A stretch of 64,000 nt of DNA. It comes from UBA2030 sp049969475 (lineage in GTDB: Bacteria > Bacteroidota > Bacteroidia > Bacteroidales > TTA-H9). The DNA is taken from the NCBI GenBank assembly GCA_049969475.1, contig JBMFOU010000013.1, positions 1 to 64,000 on the forward strand, given 5' to 3'. Positions 26,651 through 35,454 of this stretch are shown here, one piece after another. A model generated the notes under the pieces. It made no database searches, was not told the DNA's origin, and saw only the letters and a program-made list of their open reading frames with translations. Position numbers and translations under genes: made by a program. Within the stretch, counting starts at the first letter, position 1. Each line of letters starts with the position of its first letter.

Positions 26651-27739
26651 ATGACCGATACTGCCTACGATTTCTCACAAATCACTCAGACTGTTGATGG
26701 GTATCTTGTATCGCATTGGGGCGCTTCTTTGGCTGCCACTATTGAACTGATACTGGTAGGGGTGCTTTACCTGTTGATCTATGCCCTTGTAGGTCTGATG
26801 CTTGTATATGCCGAAAGGCGTATTTGCGCTTTTATACAGTGCCGCCTGGGCCCCAACAGGGTAGGACCTCAAGGTATTTTTCAAACCATTGCCGACTTTA
26901 TTAAGCTATTACTCAAAGAAAATATCCGTATCGAAAGGGCTGATAAACTCTTGTTTTTCATCGCTCCTTTCATCATTATCGTGGGTTCGTTCATGGCATT
27001 CGGTACCATACCTTTTGCCAAAGGCCTTCATGCGCTCGACCCCGATATTGGCCTGTTTTTCATCATGGCAGCCACTTCTATTGGAGTGATTGGTATCCTG
27101 CTGGCCGGATGGTCGTCGAATAGTAAGTATTCTCTTATTGGCGCCATGCGCAGTGGGGCACAGATAGTTAGCTACGAGCTTTCAGTGGGCCTGGCCATGA
27201 TCACCATGGTAATTCTTACCGGTACCTTACAGCTTTCAGAAATTATTGAAATGCAGCGCGATGGATGGTTCATATTTAAAGGACATATCCCCGCTATCAT
27301 TTCGTTTGTTGTTCTTTTGATAGCTGGTACAGCCGAAACCAATCGTGGCCCGTTCGACCTGGCTGAAGCCGAATCGGAGCTTACCGCAGGATTTCACACC
27401 GAATATTCGGGTATCAAATTCGCCTTTTTCTTTTTAGCAGAGTACATGAATATGTTTGTGCTGGCCTCGGTAGCTACTACGCTTTTCCTGGGAGGCTGGA
27501 TGCCCCTGCATCTGGGTAATTTCGAGGCTTTCAACCGGATTATGGATTTCATTCCCCCGCTGGTTTGGTTCCTTGTAAAAGTCTCGGCGGTCATTTATGT
27601 GATTATGCTTTTCAAATGGACTTATCCACGCCTTCGTATCGACCAGTTGCTGAGCCTTGAGTGGAAGTACCTGCTTCCTATCAATCTTTTCAACCTGATT
27701 CTTATGTCGGTCATTGTGCTGCTGGGCCTGCATTTTTAA
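26651..27739 (+). CDS. nuoH: NADH-quinone oxidoreductase subunit H
   Basis: NuoH is the membrane subunit that forms the quinone entry channel and links redox chemistry to the proton pumps. Visible signatures are YAERRICAFIQCRLGPNRVGPQGIFQTIADFIKLLLKE, MRSGAQIVSYELSVGL, the acidic TAETNRGPFDLAEAESELTAGFHTEYSGIKFAFFFLAEY and KWTYPRLRIDQL. About eight transmembrane segments are apparent in 362 residues. It follows nuoD directly: nuoE, nuoF and nuoG, which sit between D and H in E. coli, are absent. Confidence 0.97.
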   Translation: MTDTAYDFSQITQTVDGYLVSHWGASLAATIELILVGVLYLLIYALVGLMLVYAERRICAFIQCRLGPNRVGPQGIFQTIADFIKLLLKENIRIERADKLLFFIAPFIIIVGSFMAFGTIPFAKGLHALDPDIGLFFIMAATSIGVIGILLAGWSSNSKYSLIGAMRSGAQIVSYELSVGLAMITMVILTGTLQLSEIIEMQRDGWFIFKGHIPAIISFVVLLIAGTAETNRGPFDLAEAESELTAGFHTEYSGIKFAFFFLAEYMNMFVLASVATTLFLGGWMPLHLGNFEAFNRIMDFIPPLVWFLVKVSAVIYVIMLFKWTYPRLRIDQLLSLEWKYLLPINLFNLILMSVIVLLGLHF

Positions 27740-27760
27740 ACTATCTAAAAACTGCGAAAA

Positions 27761-28237
27761 ATGGCACTTAAGGAATACATAGGAGGAATTTTTCAGGGTT
27801 TGCGATCACTGCTCAAGGGCATGCGCGTTACTAATCATTACTTCTTCAGTCCGAGTGAGATTGTTACCCAGAAGTATCCGGAAAACCGGGCTCAACTGCA
27901 GATGTTTGAACGTTTTAAGGGTGAAGTAATTATGCCCCACAACGAAAAAAACGAACACCGCTGTACGGGTTGCGGCATCTGCGAAATAAGCTGTCCCAAT
28001 GGTTCTATCGAAATCATCACCAAAACTATCATCACCGAAGATGGAAAAAAGAAAAAGGTGATCGACAAGCATATTTATCATCTGGGAATGTGCACATTCT
28101 GCGGACTTTGTGTAAAAAACTGTCCGTCGAATGCTCTGGCTTTCGGCCAGGATTTTGAGCATGCTGTGTACGATCGCAGCAAGCTCACCAAGGTTCTCAA
28201 CAAAGAAGGTTCAACCCTAATGAAGGAGGTAGAATAA
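27761..28237 (+). CDS. nuoI: NADH-quinone oxidoreductase subunit I
   Basis: NuoI carries two [4Fe-4S] clusters (N6a, N6b) that pass electrons to NuoB. Two ferredoxin motifs are complete: CTGCGICEISCP and CTFCGLCVKNCP. The spacing between them is enlarged by a charged insert rich in Lys (TITEDGKKKKVIDKH) compared with the E. coli subunit. With no NuoEFG module encoded here, this is the most likely docking point for an alternative electron donor such as ferredoxin or flavodoxin; that is inference. Confidence 0.95.
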   Translation: MALKEYIGGIFQGLRSLLKGMRVTNHYFFSPSEIVTQKYPENRAQLQMFERFKGEVIMPHNEKNEHRCTGCGICEISCPNGSIEIITKTIITEDGKKKKVIDKHIYHLGMCTFCGLCVKNCPSNALAFGQDFEHAVYDRSKLTKVLNKEGSTLMKEVE

Positions 28238-28239
28238 AT

Positions 28240-28782
28240 ATGTTGCCTTTAACTTTTCATCAGGCTGTGTTTTACTTTTTTTCAGCCGTAATTATCATTT
28301 TCAGCATCTTAACAGTTACGAGCAGGAAAATATTGAGGGCTGCAACATTCTTGCTCTTTGTTCTGCTGGGTACTGCGGCTTTTTATTTCATTCTCAACTA
28401 CGCCTTCATGGGGGCTCTGCAGATTACCTTGTATGCAGGAGGTATTGTGGTGCTCATTATTTTTTCCATTTTACTAACCAGCCATGTAGGTGATAAATTT
28501 GAACCCATTGGTCTGAGCAAGAAGATAGCCTCGTTGCTGGTGAGTATGCTTGGGGCAGGCTTCACCCTCTACGTTTTGCTTTCCACCGACTTTAAACCTA
28601 CTTCTGCCGGGACTCCCTCGGCCTCGGTTCGAGAAATTGGAACGGCGCTGTTAAGCTATGAGCGCGATGGATTTGTGCTTCCTTTCGAGGTGGTCTCGTT
28701 GCTGCTATTGGCCGCCATTGTGGGCGCTGTGGTAATTGCACGAAAAGAACCTTCAGATAACGAAAACTCTCAAAACGAATAG
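28240..28782 (+). CDS. nuoJ: NADH-quinone oxidoreductase subunit J
   Basis: NuoJ is a membrane subunit with five helices. The family block AATFLLFVLLGTAAFYFILNYAFMGALQITLYAGGIVVLIIFSILL, with the pi-bulge-region YAGGIVVL, is clear, and the last helix ends VVSLLLLAAIVGAVVIARKE. The length of 180 residues is normal. It starts two bases after the nuoI stop and ends three bases before nuoK. Confidence 0.95.
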   Translation: MLPLTFHQAVFYFFSAVIIIFSILTVTSRKILRAATFLLFVLLGTAAFYFILNYAFMGALQITLYAGGIVVLIIFSILLTSHVGDKFEPIGLSKKIASLLVSMLGAGFTLYVLLSTDFKPTSAGTPSASVREIGTALLSYERDGFVLPFEVVSLLLLAAIVGAVVIARKEPSDNENSQNE

Positions 28783-28785
28783 TTT

Positions 28786-29103
28786 ATGTGGCAGGATATT
28801 ACTCTTCAGGATGTTCTCATGGTAAGCACCCTGATGTTTTTTAGCGGTGTGTATGGATTTCTTACCCGCCGAAACCTGATTACCATGCTCATGTCGGTGG
28901 AATTGATGCTTAATGCAGTGAACATCAATTTTGTGGCCTTCAACTACTTCTTGCATCCTGAAAACATGCACGGGATGTTTTTCGCCCTGTTTGTAGTAGT
29001 TATTGCTGCGGCAGAAGCCTCGGTGGCCATCGCCATTATCATTGGTATCTATCGCAGGTTCAGGTCCATCAATATTGAGGATGTAAGTAAAATGAAATAT
29101 TAA
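28786..29103 (+). CDS. nuoK: NADH-quinone oxidoreductase subunit K
   Basis: NuoK is a three-helix MrpC-like subunit in the proton path. RNLITMLMSVELMLNAVNINFVAF contains the conserved helix-2 Glu, and FVVVIAAAEASVAIAIIIGIYRRF contains the second conserved Glu. The length of 105 residues is typical. Start and stop are tightly packed between nuoJ and nuoL. Confidence 0.96.
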   Translation: MWQDITLQDVLMVSTLMFFSGVYGFLTRRNLITMLMSVELMLNAVNINFVAFNYFLHPENMHGMFFALFVVVIAAAEASVAIAIIIGIYRRFRSINIEDVSKMKY

Positions 29104-29113
29104 AACTGGCGCT

Positions 29114-31039
29114 ATGAACGTATTTGAATATACTTTCCTGATACCGGGGATTCCCCTGCTGGGTTTTCTGATTATCATTTTCAATTTTAGCCGGTTCTCA
29201 AAAAAACTGACCGCAGGGCTGGCAACGGCTTCCATTGGCGTGTCTTTCCTGCTATCAATTTATACCGCCTGGCAGTACTTCTTTCAGTTGGGCCCTGTTA
29301 ACGGGGTTTATCCCAAGTACATAGGTTTCGATACGCCATGGCTCCGACTGGGCGAGAACTTGAGTGTTCACATGGGCACCCTCATCGATCAGGCTTCGGT
29401 AATGATGCTAATTGTAGTTACCACCGTTTCGCTAATGGTGCATATTTATAGCATCGGTTACATGCACGACGACCGGGGCTTCAATCGTTTCTTTGCATTC
29501 CTGCAACTCTTCAGCTTCTCAATGCTTAGCCTGGTGATGGCCACCAATGTTTTTCAGATATACATATTCTGGGAATTGGTAGGCGTCTCGTCCTTTCTTT
29601 TAATTGGTTTTTACTACGAGAAACCCAGTGCCGTGGCCGCCAGCAAAAAGGCCTTTATCGTCACCCGTTTTGCTGACCTGTTTTTCCTTTTAGGTATAAT
29701 GCTCCTCTCATTTCATGTAGGTACTTTCGATTTTATTTCCCTAACCAATCCGGATAATTTCAGTGGTTTCAACCTAAGCGGAACCACCCTGTTGGGACTT
29801 AGCATTCCAGCGCTGGCCTTGATACTGATTTTCATAGGCGGTGCAGGAAAATCGGCCATGTTTCCACTGCACATTTGGCTGCCCGATGCCATGGAAGGTC
29901 CCTCGCCAGTTTCGGCCCTTATCCATGCTGCCACCATGGTTGTGGCTGGTGTGTATCTGGTGGCCCGCCTGTTTGCCAATTATGCCTTTTTAGCTCCGGA
30001 AGCTCTGGCCGTGGTAGGATATGTGGGGGCCTTTACTTCCCTGTTTGCAGCCATTATCGCTATCACACAGATTGATTTCAAGCGGGTGCTGGCCTTCAGT
30101 ACAATTTCACAGATTGGCTATATGATGGCCGGCCTGGGTGTTTCGGGTTTTGCCGGAGAAGAGGGCCTGGGCTACATGGCTTCTATGTTTCATCTGTTTA
30201 CTCATGCTATGTTCAAAGCCCTGCTTTTCCTGGGTGCAGGCGCTGTGATTCATGCCGTGCATGCCAATTCCATTCGAGAGATGGGCGGTTTGCGCAGGCA
30301 TATGAAAATCACGCACGCTACCTTTCTGGTGGCTACCCTTGCCATTGCCGGTTTTCCCGGTCTCTCTGGCTTCTTTTCCAAAGACGAAATCATTACAGCT
30401 GCTCACCTGTCGAATCCTTTGATTTATACTACTTTAATTATAGTGGCTGGCCTCACGGCCTTCTACATGTTCCGGCTTTATTTTTTGGTTTTCTGGAACG
30501 CCGAACCTCATTATCACCACAAACCACACGACCCTGGAAAAGCCATGCTTTTACCCCTGATTGTGCTGGGTATTCTGTCGGTGATTGCGGGTTATATTCC
30601 CTTTGGCGAATATGTAAGTGCCGACGGACAGCCCTTGCATACCCATCTTCATCTGAATGTTGCCCTTATTTCAACTCTGGTGAGCTTTACAGGCATTGCC
30701 CTGGCCTGGTTGCTTTACAAAAAGCCCTCTGACTTGCCTGCCCGTCTTATGGCCGGAGCCGGAGCACTCTATCGTTGGGCTTACAATAAATTCTATATCG
30801 ACGAAATTTACCTCTTCATTACCCGCAATATCATCTTTGCCTACATTTCCCGACCCATTGCCTGGTTCGACCGTCATGTAGTCGACGGAACCATGAATGC
30901 TATTGGCTGGATAACAGTAACTACCAGTGAAAAAATAAAGGGATTACAGTCGGGGCAGTTGCAAAAATATGCATTCGCCTTTGTTTCGGCTGTGCTGGTA
31001 ATCAGTGCATTGTTGGTTTATTTTCTGATTAATAACTAA
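29114..31039 (+). CDS. nuoL: NADH-quinone oxidoreductase subunit L
   Basis: NuoL is the distal antiporter-like proton-pumping subunit with a lateral helix. The Mrp-type core is intact: FWELVGVSSFLLIGFYYEKPSA with the conserved Glu, GGAGKSAMFPLHIWLPDAMEGPSPVSALIHAATMVVAGVYL with the functional Lys and His residues, TQIDFKRVLAFSTISQIGYM, and GFPGLSGFFSKDEII. The C-terminal ~130 residues form the amphipathic arm and terminal helix. At 641 residues it is of usual length. Confidence 0.97.
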   Translation: MNVFEYTFLIPGIPLLGFLIIIFNFSRFSKKLTAGLATASIGVSFLLSIYTAWQYFFQLGPVNGVYPKYIGFDTPWLRLGENLSVHMGTLIDQASVMMLIVVTTVSLMVHIYSIGYMHDDRGFNRFFAFLQLFSFSMLSLVMATNVFQIYIFWELVGVSSFLLIGFYYEKPSAVAASKKAFIVTRFADLFFLLGIMLLSFHVGTFDFISLTNPDNFSGFNLSGTTLLGLSIPALALILIFIGGAGKSAMFPLHIWLPDAMEGPSPVSALIHAATMVVAGVYLVARLFANYAFLAPEALAVVGYVGAFTSLFAAIIAITQIDFKRVLAFSTISQIGYMMAGLGVSGFAGEEGLGYMASMFHLFTHAMFKALLFLGAGAVIHAVHANSIREMGGLRRHMKITHATFLVATLAIAGFPGLSGFFSKDEIITAAHLSNPLIYTTLIIVAGLTAFYMFRLYFLVFWNAEPHYHHKPHDPGKAMLLPLIVLGILSVIAGYIPFGEYVSADGQPLHTHLHLNVALISTLVSFTGIALAWLLYKKPSDLPARLMAGAGALYRWAYNKFYIDEIYLFITRNIIFAYISRPIAWFDRHVVDGTMNAIGWITVTTSEKIKGLQSGQLQKYAFAFVSAVLVISALLVYFLINN

Positions 31040-31054
31040 AAAACACAGATAGGC

Positions 31055-32557
31055 ATGAGCTTTTTGATGTTATTTGTGATAGTGCCGCTGCTGACTGTTA
31101 CGGCGATACTTTTTTCGAAGGATATACGGCAGACCCGCTGGATTGCGGCCATAGGCATGAGTTTGCAGATGATACTATCGGCTGCTCTCATTGTTATGTA
31201 TCTGAAAATTAGGGCTGCTGGCGTTACCGATGATTTTGTGATGGTGAAAAACCTGGTATGGTTTCCCAGTCTCAATTTTAACTTAACGCTGGGAGTTGAT
31301 GGAATCAGCGTTTCGCTGATCGCGCTTACATCCATAGTCATCTTTGCCGGTGTTTTTGCCTCGTGGCAGATGGAAAGTTTGCATCGCGAGTTTTTTATTT
31401 CACTCATTGTGTTGGCGACCGGTGTTTTCGGATTCTTCATCACCATCGACCTCTTTGCCATGTTTGTGTTTTACGAGCTGGCGGTTATACCTATGTACCT
31501 GCTTATTGGCATCTGGGGCACCGGGCCAAAAGAATATTCCGCAATGAAACTGACCCTTATGCTTATGGCAGGTTCGGCATTGATTATCGTTGGGCTTCTG
31601 GGGCTTTATTTCCATTCGGCACCCAACGGCGGTCCGCTGACTATGAACCTGCTTGAAATTGCGAAGGTAAAGATACCTGTAGATGTTCAGAATTTTCTCT
31701 TTCCCTTTCTTTTTGTGGGATTTGGAATTTTAGGTGCACTTTTTCCGTTACATACCTGGTCGCCCGATGGCCATGCCTCAGCACCTACGGCTGTGTCGAT
31801 GCTCCATGCCGGAGTATTGATGAAACTGGGAAGTTACGGGGTGTTTCGAATTGCTTTGTTCCTGCTTCCTGATGCTGCCCACAATCAGGGACCTTTGTTT
31901 CTGATACTGGCTACCATTGGTATTGTTTATGGTGCACTCGGAGCCATTATGCAGAAAGACCTTAAATACATCAATGCCTATTCCAGTGTGAGCCATTGCG
32001 CGCTCATTCTTTTTGGCTTGCTCATGTTCAATCGCTCGGCCATGGATGGAGCCATCCTGCAAATGATTTCACACGGCATCATGACAGCCCTCTTCTTTGC
32101 TCTTATTGGCATGATTTATGGCCGCACACATACGCGCATGATTAACGAGATGGGCGGGCTACTGCGTGTAATGCCCTTGCTGGGAGCTGCCTATATCATT
32201 GGCGGTCTTGCTTCATTGGGTCTGCCTGGATTTAGCGGTTTTGTAGCTGAAATGATGGTCTTTTTCGGAGCTTTCAGCCATGCCGATACTTTCCATCGCG
32301 TAGTAACTGTGTTGGCCGCAAGTTCTATCGTTATTACAGCTGTTTACATCCTTAGGGTGGTCGGCATTTTCCTGATGGGACCCATCAAGGATGAGCATCA
32401 CCGCCATTTGAGTGACGCCACTTGGTGGGAAAAGCTTTCGGTGGGTACATTACTGCTCTTTATTACACTCATTGGTTTTTTCCCTCATTTTGTTACCGAA
32501 ACCCTCATTGGCAACAGTCTTGCCCCCGCTCTCGAACGTTTAATGTCTAACTTTTAG
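31055..32557 (+). CDS. nuoM: NADH-quinone oxidoreductase subunit M
   Basis: NuoM is the second antiporter-like pump subunit. Signature segments are LGVDGISVSLIALTSI, FFITIDLFAMFVFYELAVIPMYLLIGIWG with the conserved Glu, GALFPLHTWSPDGHASAPTAVSMLHAGVLMKLGSYG with functional Lys, IMQKDLKYINAYSSVSHCALILFG and GLPGFSGFVAE. The length of 500 residues is normal. It lies 15 bases after nuoL. Confidence 0.97.
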   Translation: MSFLMLFVIVPLLTVTAILFSKDIRQTRWIAAIGMSLQMILSAALIVMYLKIRAAGVTDDFVMVKNLVWFPSLNFNLTLGVDGISVSLIALTSIVIFAGVFASWQMESLHREFFISLIVLATGVFGFFITIDLFAMFVFYELAVIPMYLLIGIWGTGPKEYSAMKLTLMLMAGSALIIVGLLGLYFHSAPNGGPLTMNLLEIAKVKIPVDVQNFLFPFLFVGFGILGALFPLHTWSPDGHASAPTAVSMLHAGVLMKLGSYGVFRIALFLLPDAAHNQGPLFLILATIGIVYGALGAIMQKDLKYINAYSSVSHCALILFGLLMFNRSAMDGAILQMISHGIMTALFFALIGMIYGRTHTRMINEMGGLLRVMPLLGAAYIIGGLASLGLPGFSGFVAEMMVFFGAFSHADTFHRVVTVLAASSIVITAVYILRVVGIFLMGPIKDEHHRHLSDATWWEKLSVGTLLLFITLIGFFPHFVTETLIGNSLAPALERLMSNF

Positions 32558-32569
32558 TCTGAAATATTT

Positions 32570-33988
32570 ATGACTTACATAAGCCTCATGCGCCAGGAAC
32601 TCGGGCTGATTGTTATAGCCCTTTTGGCACTATTTCTCGATCTTGTTGTAAACGAAAAGCATAAAAACCGGGTTTACCTCACCACGCTCGCCCTATTTGG
32701 GCTGCATACGTTGGCTGGTTTTCTTCCATTTGAAGGAGGAAGCCTTTTTGGAGGTATGTTTAACACCCATCCGACTTTAATATTGATGAAAAACGTCCTC
32801 AATATCGGAGTTTTCCTCGTTTTGCTCATGTCGGCCTCGTGGCTTGTAAAACCAGGAATTTCCAATAAAAGCAATGAATTTCTGATGATTCTGCTTACTA
32901 CGCTCAGTGGCATGTACTTCATGATCTCTGCGGGCGATTTCCTGATGTTTTACATTGGGCTTGAAATAGCCTCTATCCCAATGGCTGTGCTGGCTGCTTA
33001 CGAGAAATTCAGGAGCCGCTCGGAGGAAGCAGGGATAAAATTTTTGCTGAATTCTGCGCTTTCCACTGGTTTCCTGCTTTTTGGTATTTCTCTTTCTTAC
33101 GCTGCTGGTGGAACGCTCTATTTTAACGATTTTTCCCGGATGGTTACCCAGCCCACTCCGCTCATCGCACTGGCCTTAACCTTTTTGCTGGCAGGGCTGG
33201 CCTTCAAGCTAAGCCTGGTTCCCTTCCATTTCTGGACCGCTGATGTTTATGAGGGCTCACCTATGGTGGTAACTTCCTATTTCTCGGTTATCTCTAAGGG
33301 TTCCGTTGCTTTTGTTCTGGGAATATTGCTTTTCAAAGTATTCCCGGCATTCACCGACCTTTGGCAGAATGTAATTTATACCCTGGCCATCATCACTATG
33401 TTCATGGGTAACCTGTTTGCCCTGCGTCAGAAAAACATCAAGCGTTTTCTGGCCTTTTCGTCTATTGCCCAGGCAGGTTTCATTTTGCTGGCCCTGCTGC
33501 ATGTGGATACTTTCGGGATAACAGTCATCATCTATTTTGTGCTGATTTATATCCTGTCGAATCTGGCAGCTTTCGGCGTGGCTCAGGCCATTTCGGTAGC
33601 CACTGGAAAAGAAAGCATTGAAGATTACAATGGATTATACAAAACCAACCCGGGGCTCTCCTTGATAATGATGCTCGCATTGTTTTCGTTATCGGGAATT
33701 CCGCCCGTTGCCGGATTTTTCAGCAAATTTTTCCTTTTTACGGCTGCAGCCAAAGCCGGATTCTACTGGCTGGTACTTATTGCCGTAATCAACACTACTA
33801 TTGCACTCTACTATTATTTGCTGGTGGTTAAGGCCATGTTTATTAACCCCAATCCTGAGCCCCTGCCTCCCATTCGTTCCGATAGGTTCCTCCGGTCGGC
33901 TCTTTTGCTCACGGTGATGGGTATTTTCCTGGCCGGCATCCTGAGTCCCGTGTATGAATACATTCAGGCAATCGTTGATAAATTCTAA
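32570..33988 (+). CDS. nuoN: NADH-quinone oxidoreductase subunit N
   Basis: NuoN is the antiporter-like subunit closest to NuoK. Visible blocks are FLMFYIGLEIASIPMAVLAAYEKF with the conserved Glu, LAFKLSLVPFHFWTADVYEGSPMVVTSYFSVISKG with functional Lys, LRQKNIKRFLAFSSIAQAGF and SLSGIPPVAGFFSKFFLF. It is the last recognised complex I gene; an unknown small gene follows after five bases. Confidence 0.97.
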   Translation: MTYISLMRQELGLIVIALLALFLDLVVNEKHKNRVYLTTLALFGLHTLAGFLPFEGGSLFGGMFNTHPTLILMKNVLNIGVFLVLLMSASWLVKPGISNKSNEFLMILLTTLSGMYFMISAGDFLMFYIGLEIASIPMAVLAAYEKFRSRSEEAGIKFLLNSALSTGFLLFGISLSYAAGGTLYFNDFSRMVTQPTPLIALALTFLLAGLAFKLSLVPFHFWTADVYEGSPMVVTSYFSVISKGSVAFVLGILLFKVFPAFTDLWQNVIYTLAIITMFMGNLFALRQKNIKRFLAFSSIAQAGFILLALLHVDTFGITVIIYFVLIYILSNLAAFGVAQAISVATGKESIEDYNGLYKTNPGLSLIMMLALFSLSGIPPVAGFFSKFFLFTAAAKAGFYWLVLIAVINTTIALYYYLLVVKAMFINPNPEPLPPIRSDRFLRSALLLTVMGIFLAGILSPVYEYIQAIVDKF

Positions 33989-33993
33989 GAGTC

Positions 33994-34326
33994 ATGGCAG
34001 CAAGTTTTTCATATAAACATATAGTGGAAGAAATAAATGGGGTGAGATGTTCGGTGGTTGAAACGGGCATCGACCGTAAGCGCCTCGATTTTCTAAAGAA
34101 TCTGCTGGAATTGAACGGTTATCGGGTTCAGGTGGAGGAAATTCCTCCCAAAATCGAAGGACAAGAACCCAGTTTTAAATTGGGAGTAGAAGATTTGCTT
34201 TTCAATCCGGTGATTGCAGTTTATGGAAGAAGATTGAAGGATGCCGAGGGGCGTGTGGTTACCCCGGATTTTTGGCTCCAGAAGGCCGAAACGCCGCGGC
34301 CTTATTACTGGGTAAAGCATGCCTGA
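33994..34326 (+). CDS. Conserved-looking hypothetical protein at the end of the nuo operon
   Basis: I do not recognise this 110-residue soluble protein. It has no signal peptide, membrane helix or cysteine pair suggesting a cofactor (a single Cys at about residue 19). Its composition is that of a folded alpha/beta protein (KRLDFLKNLLELNGYRVQVEEIP, FNPVIAVYGRRLKDAEGRVVTPDFWLQ). It begins five bases after nuoN and must be on the same transcript. It ends three bases from the stop of the convergent ABC permease gene. An accessory role in complex I is possible but rests on position alone. Confidence 0.7.
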   Translation: MAASFSYKHIVEEINGVRCSVVETGIDRKRLDFLKNLLELNGYRVQVEEIPPKIEGQEPSFKLGVEDLLFNPVIAVYGRRLKDAEGRVVTPDFWLQKAETPRPYYWVKHA

Positions 34327-34329
34327 AGT

Positions 34330-35454
34330 TCAGGTTGTAGTTTTACGATACCACCTGACTGCAAAGGTAACCGCCACCAGGCCGTATACTGCGAGAATGC
34401 CAAGCATGAGCCTAAGTTCTCTAAGGCCACTTCCTTTAAGGAGAATCATTCGCAAGGCTTTGATAAAATAGGCAACGGGGTTGAAATAATTGAAAATTTG
34501 TGCCCAACGGGGCATGCTGTCGATAGGTGTAAAAAGACCGCTAAGCATCAGAAAAACAATGGCAAAGAACCAGGCTATAAACATGGCCTGCTGTTGAGTA
34601 TCGGCCAGGGTACTGATAATAAGCCCAAACGCCAGCACTACTATAAGATAGAGCGAGGCGGTGAAGAATACCAGGGGCAGGCTGCCCAGCATGGGCAGGT
34701 TGAAGATAAGCCTTGCCAACAATAAACCAAAGGCAAGGTCGAATAGGGCAAGCAACCAGAAGGGAAGTAGTTTTCCCGCAATAAACTGGTATTTTTTTAC
34801 AGGGGTAACATTGATTTGCTCAATGGTGCCTCTTTCTTTTTCCCTGACAATGTTCATGGCCGAGAGGAACATCCCCAGAATGGTAACCAGCACAGCCAGA
34901 ATACCCGGTACCATATAGGTTTGATAGTTTAGTTCAGGATTATACCAATACAGCTCTTTGAATTGCAATCCTCCGGGTGTTGATACCGCTCCCATTGTTT
35001 GCTTCTGCAGGTTCTTGGAATAAGCGTCGATCACCTGTACGGCGTAACCCGTGCGAATTCCTGCAGCCATGGCATCTACGGCATCGGTTAACACTTGTAC
35101 GGAGGTATTTTCGCCTGACATGGACCGGGTAGCGAAATCGGCAGGAATTACCAGAATCTGGTGGGCCTTTCCGCTCAGAAGCAGCTGCTCGGCTTCATGA
35201 AAATCCGGATAAACAGCCACTACCTTGAAGAATCGGCTGGCTTGAAAGTGAGAAACCAATTGCCGTGATTCCTCAGAGAGCGATAAATCGGCTACGGCCA
35301 GCTGGGTTTCCTTTACTTCGAAGGTGGCGGCAAAGGCCAGCACCAACATCTGCAGCAAGGGGACTCCGATAATGATATGAGGCATCAGCGGGTCGCGGAA
35401 AATCTGAATAAACTCTTTTTGTATAATGAAAAGAAGTGTTCGCATATTATTCAA
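34330..35454 (-). CDS. ABC-2 type transporter permease (YbhR/YbhS-like), distal copy
   Basis: This 374-residue permease has the ABC2_membrane_3 plan: one N-terminal helix (about residues 22-44), a ~150-residue extracytoplasmic domain, then five helices with NIVREKERGTIEQINVTPVKKYQFIAGKLLPF, the coupling region facing the ATPase. It is the last gene of a TetR-controlled exporter operon. The start overlaps the upstream permease stop by 8 bases; a Met three codons in (MRTLLFIIQKEF) would avoid the overlap. With its sister permease it should form a heterodimeric channel. Substrate unknown; drugs or amphipathic compounds are usual for the family. Confidence 0.92.
   Translation of the reverse strand: MNNMRTLLFIIQKEFIQIFRDPLMPHIIIGVPLLQMLVLAFAATFEVKETQLAVADLSLSEESRQLVSHFQASRFFKVVAVYPDFHEAEQLLLSGKAHQILVIPADFATRSMSGENTSVQVLTDAVDAMAAGIRTGYAVQVIDAYSKNLQKQTMGAVSTPGGLQFKELYWYNPELNYQTYMVPGILAVLVTILGMFLSAMNIVREKERGTIEQINVTPVKKYQFIAGKLLPFWLLALFDLAFGLLLARLIFNLPMLGSLPLVFFTASLYLIVVLAFGLIISTLADTQQQAMFIAWFFAIVFLMLSGLFTPIDSMPRWAQIFNYFNPVAYFIKALRMILLKGSGLRELRLMLGILAVYGLVAVTFAVRWYRKTTT

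Noticed and set aside
34300..34345. Small hairpin CCTGAAGTTCAGG between the nuo operon and the convergent permease gene as a terminator
   Set aside because: The stem is very short, lies in coding sequence of the opposite gene and has only a broken T run.
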